Assembly: GCA_016617855.1 (NCBI GenBank)
Contig: JAECUM010092838.1
Coordinates: 62,001 to 126,000, forward strand
From: Megalonaias nervosa
Lineage: Eukaryota > Mollusca > Bivalvia > Unionida > Unionidae
Reading direction: 5' to 3'
Length of the DNA stretch: 64,000 nucleotides
Shown here: positions 44,909-56,085 of the stretch, one piece after another
Position numbering within the stretch: the stretch's first letter is position 1
How the letters are laid out: each line of letters starts with the position of its first letter
The notes under the pieces: model-generated
Seen by the model: the letters and a program-made list of their open reading frames with translations, nothing else
Databases searched by the model: none
Told to the model about the DNA's origin: nothing
Program-made: the position numbers and the translations under genes

Positions 44909-47116
44909 GTATACACTCGCATGCAGTAGAGCATTGAATATCTGAACATAATTTAACCTAAATCTTCTTTCATTACATTTAGTGTTAACTTTGTGAGTGA
45001 TTAGGTAAAATTTACACATCGATAAATACCCAACCATGATCATTTACCTTTGTCATTGATTAGGTAAAATTTAAACATCAATAAATACCCAACCATGATC
45101 ATTTAATCCTTATAAATAATTCCAGTTTACTTCCTTTCTAACATCAGATCAGCATATTTAATCAACAAAATATTCACTTTATGTAGATCGAAGTTTTCTT
45201 TCATTAGCCTCTTAACTGCGATAGAATACATAGTCCGATCTTCGCTAGCCAAGATTCGTCAATCCTTTATACAGTAATATGGGGTAGAATGTTATAGCAG
45301 GTCATGCCAGTGATATATTGTTATGATCATTATTTTAATACAAACAAAAATAGTTGTTATGGTTGAACCAGGATTTTCCTTTTTTTCTAAAATTATGTTT
45401 GCGTATGGCACGTGTTGTTATAGCAACATTGTTTTTACTTTCTATGCATTTCAATCTTTCAAAAGCAAGCAAAATAGTGTCCATTTTTAGTGAGATCCCT
45501 TGTTTGACATATAACCCTGACCTTTAATAACCGCTGGTGTAACATGTTGTTGAGGTGAAATGCAATAATTTCCGAAGATTGGCCTGTAAAGCCTACCACA
45601 TGCCTTCGTTGGCAAAAAGGATGAGTGGTGGAGTGCAGGAAGGTCTGTGCAATTATGTTGCTTCAACTTATAATTGTCCGTTTTAATCTGTGGTTTGTAA
45701 ATTTTGATTGGAAATCACAGGAGTGGGTGGGTGGGTTTTTATTGTTCTTATTATTAGGGTGTAATGGGTTGATATGGATAAAACTTAACATCAAATGACA
45801 TGGAAACAGGGAATCAAAAGTAGTCAGCAGAATTTATCGATGTGTAAAAAATTCTAGTTCAGTATCACGTGATCGTTTATATCTTATCAAATTGCAAAAA
45901 ATACATTCAGTTCATAAAAATTGGAATTATATTAGAATGAACAGCATGTGCACAGATATGTAATGCAGTATGCATTGATAAATCTTAGTCTGTGATTATC
46001 AGTATGTAGTACATAATGTATAAACATATGCTGGAGCTAATCCATTCCTCCAAGTTCCATTAGTCAAGGTTCTGCTCATCATACTCAATTCTCTGTAATT
46101 CATATTGTTTGATATAGTTTGGTTGTTGTTGTTCTTATAGGGTTTAATGCCATTTTTCAGCACAAGATAGGCTATACATGGCGGCCAGTTTTAATCTTGG
46201 AGGAAGAACCCGGGAAAACCCGGAATGAACCACCGACTCACGAGAAGCTACCGGCAAGCTTTCTCACATACCCACATTGGCCGAGCCCGAGATATGAACC
46301 CATGCAGACAGAGGCGAGATGGCAGTGATCCGTAACGGTGAGCGCTTTAGACCACTCGGCCACTCGGGGCCCCTTGATATAGTTTGGTAAATATACACTG
46401 TTTCTATGTTGCTTTACAACAAGAATGGCTAAAAATTAACAGGGATTGGAAAGTAAAGTTTGCAAAGTAAATCAGATATATAAATTTGTCAGTCAGGGTT
46501 TATATAGACAGAAAAAGGTATATTTAGTCTCCTTAAGATATGGCATTATCCAAACACTTTTTGTGGCCATAACTTGACTATTGTGGTCCATCTTTCATTC
46601 TTTGGTGGCATATATGAGACCTGTGTGAAACTTCAGGTGGCATATATGAGACCTGTGTGAAACTTCAGGAGACCATATGTTAAAATTGCAACATTGTTGT
46701 TGTTATTGTTGTCACTGTTACAGGTCATTAGCATTATTTTATTTATGCATAGTTTTCACATGTGGGTCAGTGATGCTATGAACTTAAATATGTGCATGCA
46801 TCCTGAGACAACACACTCCAGTTCACCTTTTAAAAGCTGTAGCTTGTAGATCACTAGTTTTTTCGCTCTGTCCTCGGCTTTCATCAAACTTGGTCTGCTT
46901 GTGCATCTTAAAGCATTTCTACTGGCAGAGGCATTCATGTTCTACAGACACAAGTTTAGGTAGGATAATAATATAATGGCTTACAATTTTAAAAGTTCTA
47001 GAATTGCTTTAAAGGTAAAACAAAGCTTTGCTAAAAGCAGTGCCCTGTATTTGCCAAAATATCCTTTTTATCAACTTATTAAGCATGCTGAGTTCTTGAA
47101 TTTTATCATTACTCAG
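44909..47116. other. CENP-E intron containing a SINE and short duplications
   Basis: Two tandem copies of about 57 bases ('attaggtaaaatttacacatcgataaatacccaaccatgatcattta') lie at 45000-45107. A 32-base unit 'gtggcatatatgagacctgtgtgaaacttcag' is tandemly doubled at about 46606-46670. The SINE at 46124-46373 is listed separately. No additional exon is required by phase. Confidence 0.65.
46124..46373 (-). mobile_element. tRNA-derived SINE, copy 3 (best preserved)
   Basis: Flanked by a perfect 15-base target-site duplication, ttgatatagtttggt (46109-46123 and 46374-46388). Read on the minus strand it begins ggggccccgagtggccgagt followed by ggtctaaagcgctc (tRNA-Ser/Leu-like A box), then has a B-box-like gggttcatatctcgggctcg, a body with cgggttcttcctcc, and ends in a GTT/AAC-rich tail. 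It retains more CG dinucleotides than the other copies, so it is the youngest. Confidence 0.93.
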
Positions 47117-47189
47117 AAAAAGAGACGGATGACGTGGTGTCCAGGAAAGAAGGCTTCAACATTTGGACCAAGTTTCGCAGAACTACAGC
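47117..47189 (+). CDS. CENPE: CENP-E exon with diagnostic KRRMTWCPGK block
   Basis: Acceptor cattactcag, donor gtatgt; 24 codons plus one base. Translation: KKRRMTWCPGKKASTFGPSF then AELQ. The basic-TWC-GK motif is the most recognisable conserved block of CENP-E after the neck (human KRRVTWCLGK), and it is what separates this gene from other kinesins. The one-base remainder (C) combines with CA of the exon at 49034 to make proline. Confidence 0.92.
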
Positions 47190-49033
47190 GTATGTAAATA
47201 ATTGAACAAGTGCTTTCCAGTTGTTTCATTAGCTCAGGGCTATTGCAAACATTAAAAATTAAATTCATGGATAGGTCAGAAAACACTTTTTAAAAATTCC
47301 ACTACTTGTGAAATATTTAATTAAATTTAGTCAACATATAGGTTAGAAATACCTTGGTTTAAAAATACCTGGATTCCCAATTAAACAGAGAAGTTGATCT
47401 CTACTGGCTGTAGAATATGTAATTGGTGCATCCAATAAAGTACGCTGTCTTTCCGATTAATGTTGTTACTGTTGTATCAGATTGGATAATTTCTATTATC
47501 TGATACTGAACAGTTTATGTTATGGTCAGATTGTTGAAAGTGGTTACACACTGGGGTATCTTTATTTTGGATATCCCTGAGGCATTCTTTTATTCTCACT
47601 TGTAATTCCCTTTTAGACTCACCTACATTTTATTTTCTACAGAGATGGCAGGTGAGAAAGTAACTAAAATTACGTGTAGTACAATAACCTCTTAATTTTG
47701 AAGTGTCTTTGAGGTTTGTAAATGTGCTTTACATATTTTAGATTATTTGCCTTTTTGTCTACTCTCTTGAAGATAGTCTGCCACTTTTTGTTATTTGAAA
47801 AATTTTAAAAGTGGTTTCCTAGCTTCTTTATAGAAAGGAATTGAGTAGTTAGGTTGCAGCAAATTTTTAGCTTGTTGGCATTCTGAGATTGGATTGTCCA
47901 GTTTTCTCCTTTGCTTGTGTTCACATCACTTCTAATCACTGTGGTTGGGGAGGAGATGAATAGAAGTGCTGATGAACTAATGTATAGACTCAGTGGGCTC
48001 TGGATTTGGAATCAGACTGGTTTCCTGAAGAGGGTTGCCTTCATTTCTGATTTAATATAAACTGAAATAAGGTGCTGTCTGATAGGATGTGCTCCCATCT
48101 GTTTGGGTGGTCTAGTTGCCCCTGATACCTGACTGAAGTAACACTAAATATCAACATAAAAGATGAAAATGGAAAAATAACTTTTTCAACATATGACTGT
48201 AGTGTACATTTGTAAATTAAATAAATAGCATAAGACAGTGAAGATATCGATTCCTTTATAAGTATTTGTAGATGTGTGTACGCAAACGCTGATCTTGATT
48301 TTTTTTTCCCCACCAGATCCTGATTGTTTTCCTTTGGCATCCCGATTTTCATTCCACTCAAGGTGGCAGGTCTGATTAATGCATCTGGGTTTTGAATGAC
48401 AAAATTGTCATGCATGCAGGATTCAGCTTAAGTAGCTATTAAAACAAAAACCAAAAATGTGTGTCTATATAAAAATAGGGGTAGAAAAGAATTGGCTAGA
48501 AAACTCTTTTAAAATATGTATTTTTACAAGTGCCATGCATTCTATATTGTTTAGGTGGTACAGATATTTTGAATGATGTAATACATACCTGTTGATACTG
48601 CCAGATTCCCTTGTCCCACCCGACTTTGAGTCCACAAGTAGTCTATGTCCTTGAAAAGGATGATTACTGTGCATAGGCCTGTGACATTGGGAGCAGACTG
48701 GGTCTATGTTCTACTAGGCTGGAAAGAATAATTATGAAGCTGAGACAGTTGATTTTGCAGCAGGTTGCCCATCCCTTGGACCTTTGGGTCAATATCACAT
48801 TTCAGAGAAAATTTGGATTCAAGTTTTGGTTAAAGTCGTTCATTTGTTTGTATCTAAACCCCTTAATGGATTCTGCATTTGTGATGAATTATTATAAAGA
48901 ATATACTATTACTTCTGCAACATGCTTGCTCTGCCTTTGATGTTGGGTTGATCATATTTTGCAGGAATTCGTTGATCAAAATGCAGGCTGAGGCTTCCTT
49001 GTTTAGAGTAATGCTTTATTATCCCAATTTCAG
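47190..49033. other. CENP-E intron, nothing recognised
   Basis: No further exon is needed by phase. A 124-codon minus-strand open frame (48041-48415) has no recognisable domain. No repeat with a clear unit was seen. Confidence 0.6.
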
Positions 49034-49214
49034 CACTGCCGGAATTTTCACCACCGGGATCAATGTCAATGTTTTTGGAAGATGAATCTTTCCGAAAACC
49101 TGCTGTAATGTTTCACCCATCAAGATTGATACTGGAGGAAGATTCCCCAGAGAAAGCAGAGCTCTTATCCACAACCATAGGAACTAATGACACACTGAAG
49201 GAGCTGTTTGAATT
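49034..49214 (+). CDS. CENPE: CENP-E exon: low-complexity linker before the long stalk
   Basis: Acceptor ccaatttcag, donor gtaaga; two bases complete proline, then LPEFSPPGSMSMFLEDESFR, KPAVMFHPSRLILEEDSPEK and AELLSTTIGTNDTLKELFE. The proline- and serine-rich first half is likely disordered, with several SP and acidic motifs of a kind often phosphorylated in mitosis; that is inference. A two-base remainder (TT) joins A of the exon at 52802 to give leucine. It lies where human CENP-E has a similar non-coiled linker. Confidence 0.9.
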
Positions 49215-49608
49215 GTAAGAGCTTAAAGTTATGTATTATTACCCAAGGTTTTTTGGGGAGAAAATAGTGGGATTCCATGATCATTACTACTCAATGTTGG
49301 ATGTGTGTGTTTATGCTTTTTTGCATATGTAATACTGTACAACTCATCCTAATCCATTTAAGGAGACTTCATTCATTTGATTAGTTTAATGACAGTTGAT
49401 GTGAACTGCAGAATCAAAATTTGGATCCACCTCCTAGGGTGTGTGGCTTAGGAACTGGGTTATTAAAAGGTATAACATAGGGAGGAAAAAAGTATTTCAA
49501 GGTGCTGCCTTCCTGCAGATTTAGAGCTTTGTTTTGAATGATGCTGTTTGGTAGTTAACTCAGGTTTTGTGTAATCTTCATTGATACAAGTGTGAATGGT
49601 ATCATTGA
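49215..49608. other. CENP-E intron segment, nothing recognised
   Basis: A+T-rich intron between the exon and a small MITE. Nothing structured was seen. Confidence 0.6.
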
Positions 49609-49691
49609 GGGCTGTTCCATTTAAACATACAGGATACCCCACTTTAATAGTGCCTTCCCTGGGTTCCATGTATGTTTTAATGGAACAGCCC
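49609..49691. mobile_element. Short MITE, 83 bp, gggctgttccatt terminal inverted repeats
   Basis: The left end gggctgttccatttaaacat and the reversed right end gggctgttccattaaaacat match except for one base over 20, and similarity continues for about 10 more bases. Both flanks carry tga (49606-49608 and 49692-49694). A three-base duplication and a GGGCTGTT start suggest the PIF/Harbinger group, but this is tentative. A related longer copy lies at about 60606-60788. Confidence 0.75.
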
Positions 49692-49819
49692 TGAGAGTAC
49701 AAAAGAAAGCTAAGTTAAAATTAGTAATGATCCTGATTCAAATGTGCAAGGTAGTTTTTTTTAATTTTGACTTTGAAACAGGTGTTTTCATTTTGTATTA
49801 GCATGTCATGTCATAAGAG

Positions 49820-51090
49820 TGGAAAGAGTAATTTGAGTAAGAGTGCAGAGTAATTTTAGTAAGAGTGCAAATAGTATTTTTAGTAAGAGTGCAAGTAATT
49901 TTAGTAAGAGTACACAGTAATTTTAGTAAGAGTACAAAGAGTTATTTGAATAAGAGTGCAAAGAGTAATTTTAGTAAGAGTGCAAAGAGTATTTTTAGTA
50001 AGAGCACATAGTAATTTTAGTAAGAGTGCAAAGAGTATTTTTAGTAAGAGTACAAAGAGTAATTTTAGTAGAGTGCAAAGAGTATTTTTAGTAAGAGTAC
50101 AGAGTAATTTGAGTAAGAGTACAAAGAGTAATTTTAGTAAGAGTGCCAAGTGTATTTTTAGTAAGAGTGCAAAGAGTATTTTTAGTAAGAGTCCAAAGAG
50201 TAATTTGAGTAAGAGTGCAGAATATATTTAGTAAGAGTGCAGAGAGTATTTTTAGTAAGAGTACAAAGAGTAATTTAGTAAGAGTACAAAGTAATTTGAG
50301 TAAGAGTACAAAGAGTAATTTTAATAGAGTGCAAAGAGCATTTTTAGTAAGAGTGCAAAGAGTATTTTTAGTAAGAGTGTGAGAGTAATTTGAGTAAGAG
50401 TACAAAGAGTAATTTTATTAAGAGTGCAAAAAGTAATTTTAGTAAGAGTGCAGAGTATTTTTTAGTAAGAGTACAAAGAGTAATTTTAGTAAGAGTACAA
50501 AGAGTAATTTGAGTAAGAGTGCAATGAGTATTTTTTAGTAAGAGTACTAAGTAATTTGAGTAAGAGTACAAAGTAATTTTAGTAAGAGTGCAAAGAGAAT
50601 TTTTAGTAAGAGTGCAAAGAGTATTTTTAGTAAGAGTACAAAGAATAATTTTAGTAGAGTACAAAGAGTAATTTTAGTAAGAGTGCAAAGAGTATTTTAG
50701 TAAGAGTACAAAGAGTAATTTGAGTAGGAGTGCAGAATATTTTTGTAAGAGTGCAAAGAGTACTTTTAGTAAGAGAGCAGAGTATTTTTAGTAAGAGTAC
50801 AAGAAGTAATTTTAGTTACAAAGAGTAATTTTAGTGAGAGTGCAAAGAGTATTTTTAGTAAGCGTGCAGAGTAATTTTAGTTAGAGTGCAGAATATTTTA
50901 ACAGTGCATAGAGCATATTTAGTAAGAGTGCAGAGTATTTTTAGTAAGAGTGCAGAGTATTTTTAGTAAGAGTACAAAGAGTATTTTAGTAAGAGTGCAA
51001 AGAATGCTTGAAATAAAAGTGCAGAGTAATTTTGAGTAAGAGTGCAAAGAGTATTTTAATAAGAGTACAATAAGTAATTTTAATAAGAAA
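49820..51090. repeat. Minisatellite, about 24-bp unit, roughly 50 copies
   Basis: The unit 'agtaagagtgcaaagagtattttt' and shorter forms (agtaagagtacaaagagtaatttt, about 19-25 bases) fill 1.27 kb. Variants gtgca/gtaca and tattttt/taatttt alternate irregularly. Frames on the minus strand read as leucine-rich (LLKLLFVLL, CTLTKNTL) and on the + strand as serine/lysine-rich; both are by-products. Intronic in CENP-E. Confidence 0.96.
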
Positions 51091-52801
51091 TAACCTATGT
51101 ATATTGGAAGAATTGTGTTCCAGTAATTCATGTCTTTAGCCAAATGCAACAAAATGCATAATGACTATCACATGTGCTTTTTCCAGACTTAAAATTTGGT
51201 GAAGTGTCGAATAATGATATGGAGTTTCTGATGCTGACAAACAAGATATGATCTAGCAGTCAAGATTGAATTACGATAATAATAATATTATTATATACCT
51301 TTAAATTTTCAGATAAATTAATAAAATCCCAAAACATAACTGAGAAAAAAAGAAATTGCTTAAGATTTCAACCTGTTTTGCATGAACTTGATCTTAACTC
51401 ATAAACTGAATTTCAATTTTTGAACAGCTGATATGCCCATGAATATAAGTCTTATGAACAAAACATGCTAATAACAAGGGTTCTTCAACACATGGGGGGA
51501 TCTGGGTTTAGCATACCCATATATGTGATTTACAGCTATTGTGTAGTTGTCAAAGTTTGCATCACGGTAGGTATCATCATTTATCCTAGGCTTAGTTGAC
51601 AGTGTTTGAACTGTTTCTAGGGGGGACATTGTTAGGGGCTCTGAAGGAGATTTTTCATGGGAATGACAGCATTATTTTGACAGTTATTGTGGGATTAAAC
51701 AAATTGTTGGAAGTTAATGATACAAATTTGTTAAAGAGAATGCTACTCATTTTCGTGAGGGTAAGGCATAGTTAATCATGCTTGTTCATTTGTAACCAAA
51801 AAATTCTCCAGGAAAACATAGTTCCAGCCTGTTTAAGAGTATGGTAATATGGAATCAGAAAATGATAGTATCAGTTTCACTTTTGGGATTTGACAGTAAA
51901 ATTTTAATTCATTCTTGGGTAGAAAATTGAAAGGTATATAATAAAACATTCTGATTTATACAATTTCTTATTCACCTCAGCAAAAGTTAATGTTTAATTT
52001 GGTGTTTCACTTTAATAATTATGTCCCAATGATTTTTCATTATTTTATGCTAGGCTGTGAATTACTGAATTTTCTGATAGAGAAAAAATGTTGCTATTTC
52101 AATGGAGTGAAATAAAATAAATATTTTCATTGTAGACATTGATAATGTTATGACTATGAAATTTTGAAACTGTTCGATGATGCTTGTGTAGTTTAGTGGT
52201 AAATAAGGCCACTTTGCATACTGATGGTAAATAAGGCCACTTTGCATACTGATGACTGGTTCAAATCCAACAATGTGCAAATGCTTTTTTGTCTTAATTT
52301 ATATTATTTTATTTTTATTTGCTGTTTTACCTGGAATCGGCAAGGAGAATTATGTTACTACTTATATTTTTATACTTATCTACTTATATTCTGTGTGAAT
52401 GTATATAAAACACATCAGAAAATAAATGCTAAGCAACTGACAGTATCACATGCGATACAGTAAGAAGTAGCCAATATGTCTGAGCATAAAATAACAAGAA
52501 AATTTGCTTGTTCAGAGTGAATAATGGATATATTTCATGACATGGTTGCAAAAATTAAGTATTTTCACATGGGACAGAAACAAAAGTGAGTGCAGTCATT
52601 AAAAATGAAAATTTTGCATCTAGTGATTTCCTCTTTCATTTGATAATGTTTGAAATAATGAATGGTTCATTTAGTCAAGTTATTTTCATATCCTTCTGTG
52701 TAGATATAATATTTTTCAACTGATATAGCCATAGCCAGACTTAGATTTCTTTTCCCAACAGTTGTCTTCTTACAATTCTTATATACTTGTTATTCCTTCA
52801 G
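51091..52801. other. CENP-E intron segment with a tRNA-like fragment
   Basis: No exon was seen. The tRNA-like fragment at 52185-52270 is listed separately. The last bases, tatacttgttattccttcag, form the acceptor of the next exon. Confidence 0.6.
52185..52270 (+). mobile_element. tRNA-like sequence (SINE head or tRNA pseudogene) with internal duplication
   Basis: An A-box-like tagtttagtgg (52189-52199) and a perfect B-box ggttcaaatcc (52258-52268) are separated by two tandem copies of a 28-base segment (52198-52225 and 52226-52253). With one copy removed, the box spacing would be normal for a tRNA, but the anticodon and acceptor arms do not pair well. It is therefore more likely a SINE fragment or pseudogene than a functional tRNA. 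Confidence 0.55.
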
Positions 52802-52925
52802 ACAAGACAAGTATGAGACCCTGCTACAGGACCACGAGAAATTACAATCAGAGTTCAGGACCTTGGAGGAGTTTACCAGACTGGAGAAAGGTGTACAGGA
52901 GGAGGAGGAAAAGAACTTTGAGAGG
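52802..52925 (+). CDS. CENPE: CENP-E exon: stalk coiled coil
   Basis: Acceptor tattccttcag, donor gtcagt; one base completes leucine, then QDKYETLLQDHEKLQSEFRT, LEEFTRLEKGVQEEEEKNFE and R. This aligns by eye with human CENP-E DYDNLVLDYEQLRTE...EFEALERK, including the order of hydrophobic heptad positions. It ends in phase 0 and joins KMSVFG of the next exon. Confidence 0.92.
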
Positions 52926-53202
52926 GTCAGTTGAACTGTAAACTTTGTTTGTCAGTGCTGAATCATGATTTCTAATTTACATTTAGAAACTATGAAGGAT
53001 TCAATACCCTCTTTACAGCTGTTATAAAGGAAGATAGAAAATAACCGTGAACCAATAACCAGTCGCACTACATCATCATCAGTATTTGGTTGTCAAAGTT
53101 AGAGAATAAATCATTGACCATGCTTTGTTTATGCCAGTCAGATTTATGTCGTATTTTTTGACTGGATTGCAAAGCAGTTCAGGTATTTAGATGTGTAAAT
53201 AG

Positions 53203-53352
53203 AGAATCTCAAATGGGTAACAATTTAATATGGAATTTATGAAACGAGTTGAATAATGTCCAGCTTTTGCGAGCCTTGGTGAGCAAAAGCTGGATGTTAT
53301 TTAGTGAATTTCATAAATTTAATATTAAATCATTACCCATTTGAGATTCTTT
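53203..53352. mobile_element. Foldback/MITE with about 68-bp imperfect inverted arms
   Basis: The left arm starts agaatctcaaatgggtaac and runs to 'tgtccagcttttgc'; the right arm starts 'gcaaaagctggatgttat' and ends 'cccatttgagattct'. The arms pair over about 68 bases with scattered mismatches around a loop 'gagccttggtga'. No exact flanking duplication was established. Confidence 0.75.
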
Positions 53353-54458
53353 TTATCACATAGTTTTTTTTCCAGTAGAAATTATTTAAATAGAAGTACG
53401 AATAATTTCATTCATTCTGACCGACGCTGTAACTTTCATTTGTTGTGCATGAAAAATAGTCCCAAACAAAGTTGAAATAGTAATAATATATTATACATTT
53501 TTGATAACTATAAATCAAAGAATAAGCATCCATCCAAATGAACAGAACATTTTACAAAAGACAAAACATTTGTCAACACAAAATGTCGAATGTGTCTGAT
53601 GTCACATTGTTTGATACGATGTACAGTACCAGTTTGAGTTGGCCTACACAACACAGTGACAGTGTTTGCGTTTAAATTCCACATCACAACCAAACATTAC
53701 ATTGTTGCGATATTTTTGTGAAAAGAAGATTACTGGATGCAGAAATACACATATTTACTGTAATGTATTTGTGACTGGATATTTGGTGTATTTGATTTGG
53801 AACATTAGATTGTACAGAAGACGTAAAAACATCTCTTTTTGAGTTGGACTTGCATCACATATTTAATGCATAAATATGCTGTGGTTTGGAATAATTTCTG
53901 TCAGTTGGGGAGACTGGTTTATGTCTACATTCTTCTGTGATAAAAGGTGAGTTTATTTACATCGGTAAGTTCACATTTAAACCAAGCTTGTATATAGGGT
54001 GGATTCCATGCTTCAGATATACCACTCATCCATCCCCACCCCCACCCTCATTATCATCTAAGCAATACTGGTAGTTTTACTTCTTGTTATTGTTTTTGTC
54101 TTGGGGGTTTTGCCATTTTTCATGTTATGATATGTTATACATGACATAACAAACCCCTGTTGGGGTAAATTGGCAATATTGAAACAGATGAGACCATTTT
54201 TTTCCCAATTCCCTTCCGCGAGTCGAATCTAAAAATGGCAGCCAAAAATGTTCAATGAAAACAAAAAATTCCAGAAGGCGGGGTTAAAAAAGTTTTCCCA
54301 CGATCGCAGCCAATCTGTAAAGAGAATACTACACAATAATTTCATGGGCTTATTTGGACCAATCAGAATCACATAAAGTGATATGTTCACATGTATAATA
54401 TCAAAAATATGAAACTGCACACACTGTAGGCAAAGTGTACCGACTATGTGATAATATG
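53350..54458. mobile_element. Possible DNA transposon remnant with ttatcacatagt ends
   Basis: The word ttatcacatagt at 53353-53364 recurs inverted (actatgtgataa) at about 54443-54454, giving short terminal inverted repeats about 1.1 kb apart. No transposase frame is seen. The left end abuts the foldback at 53203-53352, and the two could be parts of one larger element. Confidence 0.4.
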
Positions 54459-54644
54459 GAGTACTATACATTTCAGTGAAAGTTTGATGACTGTGACCTA
54501 GATTTCATGGATTTTTGGTGAACCTTGGTGTATAACTCATTTTCTCAGGCACTATTGCTTATGGAATCACATATCTTGGTACATAATTGCATCATGAGAA
54601 GTACTACAGTCATTAGTGAAAACTAGGTCACTGGTATCCATATT

Positions 54645-55440
54645 CAGACCTGCCAACCCTTACGATTTTGCTGTAAGTCTTACGAAAATTACCCTTAAAA
54701 TACGGACTTATAGCATACAAGCAAAAACTACGGAAAAATGATCGTTGCCGAAAAATCCGGTTAATTGGTTCATCTGTGTTTGATTTGGATCCGGGTTTCA
54801 TATTAGAATTAGTGAAATTAGATAGGGAACCAGACTAACTTTACAGTAGTATCCCAGACGCTTTAAACTGCATCTGTTTGTTCATGTGAAGCGTCTGCAT
54901 GATCAAACTGTTGATTATAGAATTTTTTAAAAATGGTGTCCAGAAAGCAATGCATGTTTAAGACGAAAGGGAAAATGAGCTTCTAGGAAAGTGTTAATAA
55001 TCAACACTGAAAAATAAAAAGGACTATTGAGATTCTTGTGAATAAAAGCTGGAATGGACACAGTTACATTTATTGGACATCATGTGCCAATTTGAGTATG
55101 TCTTGCGGCAGGAGATATGATTGCTGTCGTCATGTGAAATGGAAAAAGAATTTCCAAGAAATACGTCAAGTTTAGAGATGACAATAAGCCATTGAGTTGC
55201 ATAGTGTTTGGAACTAAAGTTTGTGCTACTGTACTAGTGGCAAATAAGGTCTACGTGTACTTTACAAACATTTCAGTTGAACATAATGTTTATCGTCGCT
55301 GCAACTAACTTTTAAGTACGTTTTCCAGCTTTACAATAGCAGTTGTTGATATTTTGTTGCACCTTACTGAAAACTGGTCAATCTTATGGAAAAAAATCAA
55401 CTGCCTTACTGATATGGACTCGTCATAGTTGGCAGGTCTG
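54645..55440. mobile_element. Non-autonomous DNA transposon with cagacctgccaac terminal inverted repeats
   Basis: The left end cagacctgccaac (54645-54657) is repeated inverted as gttggcaggtctg at 55428-55440. The element is flanked by the direct repeat catatt (54639-54644 and 55441-55446). The 796-bp interior is A+T-rich with no transposase frame. A partial relative of the end (gcatacctgccaaccattac) occurs near 62858. The superfamily is undecided: the ends look hAT-like, but the duplication is 6, not 8, bases. Confidence 0.75.
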
Positions 55441-55758
55441 CATATTTCATGATTCAATTTATTGTGCTTACCTTTGGGTTGAGAGTTTGCCGTTAGGCTT
55501 TTCAACCTTTGCAATCTGGCTGTACTACCATGGCAGTTTTCTTTTCAAACTCTTTTGTATAGAAGAATGCAAATGAAGCTTTTCATAGCAACATGCATCT
55601 TTTTAAAAAAAATACAGCAACAATATTTTCATTCTCTGCAACTCAGAATGTTGTGGTCATCTAGAAGGAAATCTTAAATTCTATGAACCAAGCAATAAAT
55701 CTAGATAACTTGTTACTCATTGATTACTTTTACTTTTGATTCAGTATGTTACTTGCAG

Positions 55759-56085
55759 AAAATGAGTGTGTTTGGGTCTGGAATTATTGAACTGGAGGAG
55801 CAAATGGAAAAAGTGATTAAAGAGAGAGAGTTTTTGAAGAAGGAAGTCACAACATTGAAGGAGAGACTGAAGGTTCTAGAGGAAAAGGAGTTGGAGTTAC
55901 CTCCCCTGAATGCTGGCAGCACACACCAGGAGTGGCTGGAGAAGTTCCATGCAGAGCGTGAGAAGCATGATACATTAGTGACAGAACTACAGCAAGAGTT
56001 GAACATGTGTAAAATGGAGCTGGAGTTGGAGAGGAACCAGCAGTGCAACAGTGTCACTCTCAAGGGATCTGATGAAGACAATACA
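55759..56085 (+). CDS. CENPE: CENP-E exon: long coiled-coil segment
   Basis: Acceptor gttacttgcag, donor gtaagt; 109 codons in phase 0. It begins KMSVFGSGIIELEEQMEKVI, continues KEREFLKKEVTTLKERLKVL and EEKELELPPLNAGSTHQEWL, then a second coiled coil LEKFHAEREKHDTLVTELQQ to LELERN, ending GSDEDNT. A proline/glycine break (LPPLNAG) separates two coiled coils. This is a typical rod section of CENP-E; exact homology within the rod cannot be set by eye. Largest coding exon in the window. Confidence 0.92.

Larger units (their letters stand above)
52926..55758. other. CENP-E intron carrying at least two DNA-transposon-like elements
   Basis: The elements are a foldback at 53203-53352, a possible longer element to about 54457, and an element at 54645-55440 (all listed separately). 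The remaining bases, 52926-53200 and 55447-55740, show nothing further. Confidence 0.6.

Noticed and set aside
49820..51090. Several open frames of 70-105 codons on both strands
   Set aside because: They are produced by the 24-bp tandem repeat and are leucine- or serine-monotonous.
52185..52270. Functional tRNA gene
   Set aside because: The boxes are present, but a 28-base internal duplication and poor arm pairing make a working tRNA unlikely.
55749..56081. 110-codon minus-strand open frame
   Set aside because: It is the antisense shadow of the CENP-E coiled-coil exon 55759-56085.
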